From Conexibacter sp. (GTDB lineage: Bacteria; Actinomycetota; Thermoleophilia; Solirubrobacterales; Solirubrobacteraceae): a stretch of 8,664 nt of DNA. Position 1 is the stretch's first letter; each line of letters opens with the position of its first letter. The translations under genes were made by a program, and so were the position numbers. The notes under the pieces were generated by a model. It worked only from the letters and a program-made list of their open reading frames with translations. It was not told the origin of the DNA and searched no databases. The stretch spans positions 1 through 8,664 of the forward strand of contig JAOPZG010000046.1 of the NCBI GenBank assembly GCA_025964215.1, written 5' to 3'. Below are positions 1-5,140 of the stretch, one piece after another.

Positions 1-75
1 CGTAGGCCAGAGGGCGACGAGGACGTCGCCGTCGACGGTGGGAGCGACGGCGGTATGGGGCTGGGCGACGTGCAT
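1..75 (-). CDS. N-terminal fragment of an unidentified protein, possibly HTH-nucleotidyltransferase (runs off left edge)
   Basis: Only the first 25 codons are present, read leftward from ATG at 75-73; the product begins MHVAQPHTAVAPTVDGDVLV. The short pattern (Pro-rich start, then DGDVLVAL) reminds me of the N-terminus of actinobacterial proteins that join a winged-helix HTH to a nucleotidyltransferase domain. That is recall from a very short stretch, so the function is tentative. The start is well supported by position: a good promoter (-35 TTGTCA, 17-bp spacer, -10 TATCCT) places the transcription start about 2 nt upstream of the ATG, giving a leaderless or nearly leaderless mRNA. It lies downstream of tauB on the same strand but has its own promoter. 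That promoter is buried in a composite palindromic operator, which suggests autoregulation if the product is a DNA-binding protein. Confidence 0.5.
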   Translation of the reverse strand, partial: MHVAQPHTAVAPTVDGDVLVALWPT

Positions 76-83
76 GGATGAGC

Positions 84-112
84 AGGATACGACTCATATG
101 AGTCTTTGACAA
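84..112 (-). promoter_or_regulatory. SigA-type promoter for the left-edge gene
   Basis: On the minus strand, TTGTCA (112-107) and TATCCT (89-84) are separated by exactly 17 bp. Both differ from the consensus hexamers by one or two bases. Transcription should begin near 77, two bases before the ATG at 75. One palindrome (91-104) fills the spacer and a second (112-123) abuts the -35 hexamer, so a bound regulator would block RNA polymerase. Confidence 0.6.
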
Positions 113-127
113 CTCATATGAGTCGTA
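88..127. promoter_or_regulatory. Composite dyad operator: two ACTCATATGAGT palindromes 20 bp apart
   Basis: The 12-bp perfect palindrome ACTCATATGAGT occurs at 92-103 (extended to 14 bp, 91-104) and again at 112-123. Together they form a larger inverted repeat: TACGACTCATATGAGT at 88-103 and its reverse complement at 112-127, around an 8-nt centre. Degenerate flanking half-sites keep the same 20-bp register: ATGAGC at 78-83 and ACTCAT at 132-137. Twenty base pairs is about two helical turns, so two dimers would bind on one face of the DNA. The site overlaps the promoter of the left-edge gene. The identity of the binding protein is unknown; the gene at 1-75 is the obvious candidate. Confidence 0.7.
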
Positions 128-144
128 GCGCACTCATCGCGCCG

Positions 145-900
145 CTACTCCCGGATGGCCGCCCGCACCCGCTCGCGGAACGCCACGAACGCCGGGTCCG
201 CCCGCAGCGCTGCGGTGCGCTCCTCCGGCGCGAACGGCGGGCGTTCGTCGAAGACGATGCGGCCGGGGCGGGGCGACATGACAAGGACGCGGGTGCCGAG
301 GAAGACGGCCTCCTCGACGGAGTGGGTGATGAAGAGGGCGGTCTTGCCGGAGCCGAGCCAGACGCGGTGGAGCTCGGCCTGGAGGCGCTCTCTCGTCAAC
401 GCGTCGAGCGCGCCGAAGGGCTCGTCGAGGAGCATGATGGTGGGGTCGTTGGCCAGGACGCGGGCGATCTGCGCGCGCTGCTGCATCCCGCCGCTCAGCT
501 CGTAGGGCTTGGCGGCGGCGAAGTCCGCCAGTCCCACCCGCGCGAGCTGCTCGTCGGCGATCGCGTGGCGCGCCGCCTTCCTCGCGCCTCCCAGCCGCGG
601 CCCGAGCGCGACGTTCTCGCGCACGCTCATCCACGGGTACAAGTTCGGCTGCTGGAAGACGACGCCGCGCTCCGGGCCCGGCGCCCGGACGCGCGCGCCG
701 CCGACGAGGACCTCGCCGGCGGTGGGCGTCAGGAAGCCGGCGAGCAGGCCGAGCAGCGTCGTCTTGCCGCAGCCCGAGGGCCCGACGAGCGCGACGAGCT
801 CCCCCGCCGCGACCTCCAGGTCGAGCGGCCCGAGGGCCTGCACCGCGGCGTAGCTGTGCGCCACGCCGCGGAGCAGGACCGGCTCAGCCGCCGACGCCAC
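145..900 (-). CDS. tauB: Taurine-type ABC transporter ATP-binding protein
   Basis: This 251-residue cytoplasmic ATPase powers import by the TauABC complex. All nucleotide-binding motifs are intact: Walker A GPSGCGKTT (40-48), Q-loop around Q83-Q84, signature LSGGMQQR (135-142), Walker B IMLLDEP (155-161) with catalytic Glu160, D-loop ALD (164-166) and switch His193 in FITHSVEEA. The stretch GPGPERGVVFQ and the C-terminal DPAFVAFRERV match what I recall of E. coli TauB, favouring taurine over other members of the nitrate/sulfonate/taurine family. The start is GTG at 900, inside the end of tauA (17-bp overlap). No good Shine-Dalgarno sequence precedes it, so translational coupling is likely. 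Substrate assignment rests mainly on the adjacent binding protein; another alkanesulfonate remains possible. Confidence 0.9.
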   Translation of the reverse strand: MASAAEPVLLRGVAHSYAAVQALGPLDLEVAAGELVALVGPSGCGKTTLLGLLAGFLTPTAGEVLVGGARVRAPGPERGVVFQQPNLYPWMSVRENVALGPRLGGARKAARHAIADEQLARVGLADFAAAKPYELSGGMQQRAQIARVLANDPTIMLLDEPFGALDALTRERLQAELHRVWLGSGKTALFITHSVEEAVFLGTRVLVMSPRPGRIVFDERPPFAPEERTAALRADPAFVAFRERVRAAIRE

Positions 901-1933
901 TGGCGAACGTCGCGTTCACGGCGGCGGCGTAGGACGCCTGGTCGGCGACCTTGGGGATCTGCCCCAAGGACTTGTTGAACTGCGCGGCGGCGTAGAGGTT
1001 CTTGGCCAGCCCGCCGCCCAGGTAGCCGGCACCGGCCTGCTCGCCCGCGTCGAGGAAGATCAAGTCCTTCATCTGCGGCAGGACCTCGTCCTTGGACAGG
1101 TTCAGCTCGGCGCCGACGGCCGTCGCGGCCGCCTCGGGATCCGACCGGTACAACTTGACCGCCTTGTCCTCCTGGGCGACCCAGGTCTTGACCGCCTCCG
1201 GGTACTTCGAGGCGAAGTCCTTGGTCACGACGGCCAGGTCGTACGTGGTCTTGCCCTCCTTCGCGAGGTCGGCGCTGCTGACCAGCACGTGCCCGCCGTC
1301 CTCGATGATCTTCGCCAGGTTCGGGTTCCACACGTACGCGCCGTCGATGTCCCCGCGCGACCACGCCGCGTAGATGTCGTCGGGCTCGGCGTCGACCACC
1401 TTGACGTCCTTGGCCGAGAGCCCCGCGTCGTCGAGCGCGGCGAGCAGCGAGTAGTGCGAGGTCGACGCCAGCGGCGTCGCGACCTTCTTGCCCTTCAGCT
1501 GCGCGACCGAGGTGATGTCCTTCTTGACCACCAGGGCCTCGGCCTTGCCGATGACGTCGTGGATCCACGGCACCTCGTAGGGCAGCGGTGTGGACAACCC
1601 GCGCGAGACGGGGCTGGACCCCGCCAGGCCGATGTCGACCGCGTGCGCCGCGACCGCCTCGTTGACCGCGCCGCCGGAGTCGAACAGCTTCCAGTCGATC
1701 TCCGTGTCGGGGAGCGCCTGCTCGAGCCACTTCTGGTGCTTGACGACGAGGTCGCCGTTGGGGATCGCCTGGTAGGCGATCGTGATCTTCTTCGGGGCCG
1801 CGGGCTTGGCGGAGGACGCAGCAGCGGTCGCGCTGCCGCTGCCGGCGCTCCCGCCGTCGTCGTCCGAGCCGCACGCGCCGAGCGCCAGGACGGAGGCGAG
1901 CAGCAGCACGGGCAGGAACCGTCGGGGGTTCAT
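884..1933 (-). CDS. tauA: Taurine-type ABC transporter substrate-binding lipoprotein
   Basis: This 349-residue extracytoplasmic binding protein captures taurine or a related sulfonate and delivers it to TauC. Residues 1-20 form a lipoprotein signal peptide (RR, hydrophobic core, lipobox LGAC with Cys21), followed by a Ser/Ala/Gly-rich linker to about residue 47. The mature domain carries motifs I recall from E. coli TauA: FDSGG (84-88), LAGSSP (103-108), EALVVKK (132-138), STSHYSLLAAL (157-167) and AAWSRGDIDGAYVW (189-202). These make a taurine-type ligand more likely than an alkanesulfonate or nitrate. I chose ATG 1933 because AAGGAG lies about 9 nt upstream and the signal peptide begins there. 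An upstream in-frame ATG at 1954, overlapping the tauC stop, would add seven residues. The reading frame is open much further upstream, but that part is a shadow of tauC. Confidence 0.92.
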   Translation of the reverse strand: MNPRRFLPVLLLASVLALGACGSDDDGGSAGSGSATAAASSAKPAAPKKITIAYQAIPNGDLVVKHQKWLEQALPDTEIDWKLFDSGGAVNEAVAAHAVDIGLAGSSPVSRGLSTPLPYEVPWIHDVIGKAEALVVKKDITSVAQLKGKKVATPLASTSHYSLLAALDDAGLSAKDVKVVDAEPDDIYAAWSRGDIDGAYVWNPNLAKIIEDGGHVLVSSADLAKEGKTTYDLAVVTKDFASKYPEAVKTWVAQEDKAVKLYRSDPEAAATAVGAELNLSKDEVLPQMKDLIFLDAGEQAGAGYLGGGLAKNLYAAAQFNKSLGQIPKVADQASYAAAVNATFASGVGG

Positions 1934-1950
1934 GGGGTGGATCTCCTTGT

Positions 1951-2757
1951 TCATGTCTTTCCCCGCCACGGCACGACGCGCGCTTCGAGCGCCCGCACGA
2001 GCTGGTCGAGGACGATGGCCGACAGCCCGATCAACACGATGCACAACACCGCGACGTCGGTCTGCTGGAACTTCTTGGTCTCCCACGCGAGGCCGCCGAT
2101 GCCGGGGATCCCGTCCACGGTCTCGGCGGCGACGATCGTCGTCCACGCGAAGCCGATCGCCAGGCGGACGCCGGTGAACAGCTCGGGCAGGACGGAGGGC
2201 AGGACGACGAAGCGCGTCACCTGCCAGCGGCTCGCGCCGAGCGCGAGCGCGCCGTCGACCTGCCGCCGCGGTATCCCGCGGACGCCGTGCAGGACCGACA
2301 GCGTGATCGGCGGGAAGGCGGCGAGGAAGAGCAGCCAGACCTTCGACGCGTCCTCGATGCCGAACCAGATGATCAGCAGGCTGAAGTAGGCCAGCGGCGG
2401 CAGCGCGCGGACGAAGGTCACGTACGGCTCGACGATCACGCGGAACGGGCCGACCGTCGCGAGCAGCAGGCCGAGCGGGACGCCGACGAGGATCGCCCAG
2501 AACAGCCCGCGCAGGATCCGCCAGAGGCTGTGCCAGAGGTGCTCGTGGAGGTAGTAGCCGCTGAGGCCGCGGATGCCGTCGTGGGTGCGCTCGCCGTCGA
2601 TCAGCCGGTCGAGCACGGCGGTGGGATCCGGGACGAAGAGGTCGGACCAGACGTTGAGCTCGGCGACGAGCCACCACGCGCCGAGGAAGACGGCGAGCGA
2701 GAGGGCGCGCAGGCCGACGCGGCGGGCGCGAGGGGAGCTGAGGACGGCGGCGGACAT
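1951..2757 (-). CDS. tauC: Taurine-type ABC transporter permease
   Basis: This 268-residue inner-membrane permease is probably a homodimer forming the import channel of TauABC. Hydrophobic segments occur near residues 16-32, 82-102, 120-132, 138-155, 198-212 and 235-252, consistent with the usual six helices. The ATPase-contacting EAA loop is at about 168-190 (DGALALGASRWQV...LPSVLP). The internal PPLAYFSLLIIWFGI (120-134) and C-terminal VPWRGK resemble E. coli TauC as I recall it. It is the first gene of the operon; its stop overlaps the upstream alternative ATG of tauA by 4 bp (1951-1954). The promoter region is the 87-bp gap shared with the divergent acyl-CoA dehydrogenase, where an 18-bp palindrome covers the likely -35/-10 spacer. 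Confidence 0.9.
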   Translation of the reverse strand: MSAAVLSSPRARRVGLRALSLAVFLGAWWLVAELNVWSDLFVPDPTAVLDRLIDGERTHDGIRGLSGYYLHEHLWHSLWRILRGLFWAILVGVPLGLLLATVGPFRVIVEPYVTFVRALPPLAYFSLLIIWFGIEDASKVWLLFLAAFPPITLSVLHGVRGIPRRQVDGALALGASRWQVTRFVVLPSVLPELFTGVRLAIGFAWTTIVAAETVDGIPGIGGLAWETKKFQQTDVAVLCIVLIGLSAIVLDQLVRALEARVVPWRGKT

Positions 2758-2768
2758 CAGGCCGGCGC

Positions 2769-2774
2769 AATGTA
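2769..2774 (-). promoter_or_regulatory. Candidate -10 element for the tau operon
   Basis: On the minus strand TACATT (2774-2769) lies 11 nt before the tauC ATG at 2757, predicting a leader of only about 4-5 nt. No convincing -35 hexamer lies 17 bp further upstream. The position is right but the promoter is weakly supported. Confidence 0.3.
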
Positions 2775-2776
2775 CT

Positions 2777-2794
2777 CAATCTTGACCAAGATTG
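2777..2794. promoter_or_regulatory. 18-bp palindromic operator candidate between tauC and the acyl-CoA dehydrogenase
   Basis: CAATCTTG (2777-2784) and CAAGATTG (2787-2794) are perfect 8-bp inverted arms around a 2-nt centre (AC). The site is AT-rich against a very GC-rich background. It lies immediately upstream of the candidate tauC -10, where a bound protein would repress tau. It is also centred about 57 bp upstream of the predicted start of the divergent gene. No regulator gene adjoins it, so the ligand and protein are unknown. Confidence 0.5.
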
Positions 2795-2830
2795 TGGGAA
2801 AAGAGGGCGCCGGTCGAGCGAACGCCTCCG

Positions 2831-2836
2831 TATAGT
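2831..2836 (+). promoter_or_regulatory. -10 element giving a leaderless acyl-CoA dehydrogenase mRNA
   Basis: TATAGT (2831-2836) ends 8 nt before the ATG at 2845, so the predicted start site falls within 1-3 nt of the start codon. The -35 region (around 2808-2817) has no clear consensus match. No Shine-Dalgarno sequence precedes the ATG, which fits leaderless translation. Confidence 0.45.
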
Positions 2837-2844
2837 CCGGCCGC

Positions 2845-4008
2845 ATGTCGCTGCCACGCACGCTGTTCGACGACGATCACAAGCTCTTCCGCGAGTCCGC
2901 GGCCGCGTTCGTGGATCGCGAGATCCTGCCGCGGCGCGAGGAGATCCGGGAGGCGCGCCGGATCCCGGCCGACGTCTGGACGACCGCCGGCGACGCGGGC
3001 TTCCTCGGCGTCGCGATCCCCGAGCAGTACGGCGGCAGCGACGTCGACTTCCGCTACAACGCGATCTTCAACGAGGAGCTCTCGCGCGCCGGGATCGCGT
3101 ACTCCTCGTCCTACACGATCCACGCCGACGTCTGCGCGCCGTACCTCACCAACCGGACCACCGAGGAGCAGAAGCAGCGCTGGCTGCCGCGCTTCTGCTC
3201 CGGCGAGATGATCACGGCGATCGGGATGACCGAGCCCGAGGCGGGCTCCGACCTCCAGGGCCTGAAGACCAACGCCAAGCGCGACGGCGACGAGTGGGTG
3301 ATCAACGGCTCGAAGACCTTCATCACCAACGGCGCGCACGCCGGGCTGGTCATCGTCGCCGCCCGCACGGCGACCGACCCGAAGGGCCGCGGCATCTCGC
3401 TCTTCGCCGTCGAGGAGGGGATGGAGGGCTTCCAGCGCGGCCGCAAGCTCCACAAGGTCGGCCAGCACGAGGCCGACACCGCCGAGCTGTTCTTCGAGAA
3501 CGTCCGCGTCACCGACGACCAGCTGATCGGCGAGGTCGACCGCGGGTTCCACCACATGATGGAGCACCTCGCGCAGGAGCGGCTCGGCTCGTCGATCTCC
3601 AACATCTCCAACGCCAAGCACATCCTCGCGGTGACGTTGGACTACATCAAGTCGCGCAAGGCGTTCGGGCGACCGATCGGGACCTTCCAGAACTCACGCT
3701 TCCTGATGGCCGACCTCCAGACCCGCGTCGACGTGACGCAGGCCTTCGTCGACCAGTGCATCGCCGCGCACGCCGAGCACCTGCTGACCGCGGTCGACGC
3801 CGCCAAGGCCAAGTGGTGGAGCGCCGAGGTGCAGAACGTCGTCATCGACGCCTGCGTCCAGCTCCACGGCGGCTACGGCTACATGGAGGAGTACGAGGTC
3901 GCCCACGCGTGGATGGACGCGCGCGTCACGAAGATCTGGGCGGGCTCGAACGAGATCATGAAGGAGATCATCGGCCGCGACATGGGCCTCGGCGAGGTCC
4001 GCGGCTAG
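2845..4008 (+). CDS. Acyl-CoA dehydrogenase, long-chain/isovaleryl type
   Basis: This 387-residue flavoprotein is expected to oxidise an acyl-CoA to the 2-enoyl-CoA with FAD, passing electrons to ETF. The three ACAD domains are complete. The FAD/substrate signature GMTEPEAGSDL is at 127-137, WVINGSKTFITNG falls in the middle beta domain, and LHGGYGYMEEYEV lies near the C-terminus. At the usual catalytic position of medium/short-chain enzymes (the Glu of YEGT) the sequence reads WAGSNEI, with Ala366. Instead Glu245 in LAQERL sits where LCAD and isovaleryl-CoA dehydrogenase carry their catalytic base, and the tail NEIMKEII is LCAD-like. Substrate chain length cannot be read from the sequence. 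It is divergent from tauC and convergent with the NYN gene, whose stop is only 3 bp away, and appears monocistronic. Confidence 0.92.
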   Translation: MSLPRTLFDDDHKLFRESAAAFVDREILPRREEIREARRIPADVWTTAGDAGFLGVAIPEQYGGSDVDFRYNAIFNEELSRAGIAYSSSYTIHADVCAPYLTNRTTEEQKQRWLPRFCSGEMITAIGMTEPEAGSDLQGLKTNAKRDGDEWVINGSKTFITNGAHAGLVIVAARTATDPKGRGISLFAVEEGMEGFQRGRKLHKVGQHEADTAELFFENVRVTDDQLIGEVDRGFHHMMEHLAQERLGSSISNISNAKHILAVTLDYIKSRKAFGRPIGTFQNSRFLMADLQTRVDVTQAFVDQCIAAHAEHLLTAVDAAKAKWWSAEVQNVVIDACVQLHGGYGYMEEYEVAHAWMDARVTKIWAGSNEIMKEIIGRDMGLGEVRG

Positions 4009-4011
4009 CGG

Positions 4012-4587
4012 CTAGGCGAGCAGCGACCAGGGGTCGAAGGCCTCGATCGGGATGACGCGCAGGCGTGGGAGCGTCACGGTGAAGGCTCCCACGTCGTCCT
4101 CCAGGTCGAAGAGCTCGAGGCCCTCGGTGGTCAGCTCCTGCAACGAGGAGCTGATCAGCTCGCGGAAGCCCATGACGCCGACGCGGCGGTCGCCGTCGCG
4201 CAGCAGCTCGGCGATCTGCGGCGCGAAGTCGCCGTCGTGGCTGGCGAGCAGCACGTCGCCGCGCCCGCGCTCGGCCAGGGCGGCGAGCGTCCTCTGGATC
4301 GCGACGTCGACGACCTTGACGTCCGACGGCCCGCTGAGCAGCACCGGCCGGAAGTCGAGCGCGTCGAGGGCCTGCACGAACGACATCGGGAGTTGGCCCG
4401 AGCCGTTGAGGAAGAACAGCCCGCGCAGCGGCTGGTCCCACACGGCGCGCCCGTAGTCCCGCACCCGATCCCACCGCGGCCGCTCCTCCGGCGCCGGCCG
4501 CCGGCCGAGCAGGCTGCCCCCGAGCGTCGCGTCGATGTTCTCGCCGTCGACCAGCAGGAACGTCTCGGCGGGCGCGGAGGGGGACAC
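4012..4587 (-). CDS. NYN-domain (LabA/DUF88-like, PIN-fold) protein, putative ribonuclease
   Basis: This protein of about 191 residues is a single compact NYN domain, a PIN-like fold found in metal-dependent RNases. The expected acidic clusters are visible: LVDGENID (12-19, Asp14), SDVKVVDVAI (88-97, Asp89 and Asp94) and SHDGDFAP (116-123, Asp118 and Asp120), followed by a helix and VGVMGFRELISSSL. No extra RNA-binding domain is apparent. The frame is open up to 4707, but I chose GTG 4587. The conserved domain starts just after it, and a minus-strand -10 (TACGCT, 4600-4595) would put transcription at this codon. Upstream in-frame sequence is Arg-rich and overlaps the divergent acetyltransferase. 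RNA target and role are unknown; NYN proteins of this small type are mostly uncharacterised. Confidence 0.8.
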   Translation of the reverse strand: MSPSAPAETFLLVDGENIDATLGGSLLGRRPAPEERPRWDRVRDYGRAVWDQPLRGLFFLNGSGQLPMSFVQALDALDFRPVLLSGPSDVKVVDVAIQRTLAALAERGRGDVLLASHDGDFAPQIAELLRDGDRRVGVMGFRELISSSLQELTTEGLELFDLEDDVGAFTVTLPRLRVIPIEAFDPWSLLA

Positions 4588-4594
4588 GCGGGGG

Positions 4595-4600
4595 AGCGTA
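4595..4600 (-). promoter_or_regulatory. -10 element for the NYN gene, leaderless
   Basis: On the minus strand TACGCT (4600-4595, fitting TAnnnT) ends 7 nt before the GTG at 4587, so the message would begin at or next to the start codon. The -35 region would lie inside the divergent acetyltransferase and has no clear match. Divergent transcription of that gene must start within a few bases of this element. Confidence 0.35.
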
Positions 4601-4625
4601 CCCCGGCATGCGCGAGGATGCCGCC

Positions 4626-5126
4626 ATGGCCGCGCCCACCGTCCGCCTGCACCTGCTCGACGCGCCGACGCTCCAAGCGCTCGTCGACGGGGACCTCGAA
4701 CGCGCACGCGCGGCCGCCGGCGTCGCTCTCCCCGACGCGTTCCTCCAGGACACGTGGCTGTGGACGCTGCGGCTCGGCCAGCTGATCGGCGAGCCCGGCG
4801 ACGCGCCGTGGCTCGTGCGCGCGGTGGTCGTCGGCGACGAGGAGGTCGTCGGGCACGCCGGCTTCCACGGGCCGCCCGACGAGCGGGGGATGGTCGAGGT
4901 CGGCTACCGGATCGTCCCGACGCACCGCCGCCGCGGGTACGCGCGCGCCGCGCTGGCCGAGCTCCTGGCCTTCGCGCGAGCGAACGGCGCGCGCGTCGCC
5001 CGCGCCTCGATCAGCCCCGACAACGCCCCGTCGCTCGCGCTCGCCGCCTCCTTCGGCTTCGTCCGGACCGGTGAGCAGATGGACGAGATCGACGGATTGG
5101 AGTTGCAGTTCGAGCGCCAGGTTTGA
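4626..5126 (+). CDS. GNAT-family N-acetyltransferase
   Basis: This 166-residue protein is predicted to transfer acetyl from acetyl-CoA to an amine, of the type grouped with RimJ/RimL-like enzymes. Motif A is clear: VEVGYRIVPTHRRRGYARAAL (about 90-110), where RRRGYA (101-106) is the pyrophosphate-binding loop. Motif B follows as PDNAPSLALAASFGFVRTGE (131-150). I chose ATG 4626 because GAGG at 4614-4617 is well spaced (8 nt). An in-frame ATG at 4608 would add six residues and cannot be excluded. The acceptor substrate is unknown. The gene is divergent from the NYN gene over only about 20-40 bp, so their promoters overlap. Its TGA stop lies inside the palindrome preceding the P450 gene, 14 bp away, so read-through into the P450 is possible. 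Confidence 0.85.
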   Translation: MAAPTVRLHLLDAPTLQALVDGDLERARAAAGVALPDAFLQDTWLWTLRLGQLIGEPGDAPWLVRAVVVGDEEVVGHAGFHGPPDERGMVEVGYRIVPTHRRRGYARAALAELLAFARANGARVARASISPDNAPSLALAASFGFVRTGEQMDEIDGLELQFERQV

Positions 5127-5140
5127 CAGAGTGTCAAACC
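5120..5140. promoter_or_regulatory. 21-bp palindromic operator candidate upstream of the P450
   Basis: GGTTTGACA (5120-5128) and TGTCAAACC (5132-5140) are perfect 9-bp arms around GAG. The dyad ends exactly at the base before the P450 ATG and contains the stop codon of the upstream acetyltransferase. Size and symmetry fit a TetR-family operator, and a TetR gene lies two genes on. It is not an obvious terminator because no T-run follows. A protein bound here would cover the transcription start of a leaderless P450 message or block read-through from the acetyltransferase gene. Confidence 0.6.

Noticed and set aside
106..111. TTGACA as a plus-strand -35
   Set aside because: No -10 hexamer at 16-18 bp downstream and no plus-strand gene follows. 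The overlapping minus-strand TTGTCA has a proper -10.
106..978. Open plus-strand frame across tauB and the end of tauA
   Set aside because: Arg/Gly/Ala-rich translation without domain features; it is the antisense shadow of intact ABC transporter genes.
2005..2857. Upstream extension of the tauA frame across tauC
   Set aside because: The frame is open because of high GC, but the extension is Arg/Pro-rich and overlaps the intact tauC; the lipoprotein signal peptide fixes the start at 1933.
4589..4606. GGGG/CCCC inverted stretch between the NYN and GNAT genes
   Set aside because: Only four base pairs of symmetry around a 6-nt centre; expected by chance at this GC content.
5123..5128. TTGACA as the P450 -35
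   Set aside because: A matching -10 would lie inside the P450 coding sequence, downstream of its ATG.
5120..5140. Palindrome as a transcription terminator of the acetyltransferase
   Set aside because: The stem is AT-rich at its middle, has a 3-nt loop and no following T-run; placement at the P450 start fits an operator better.
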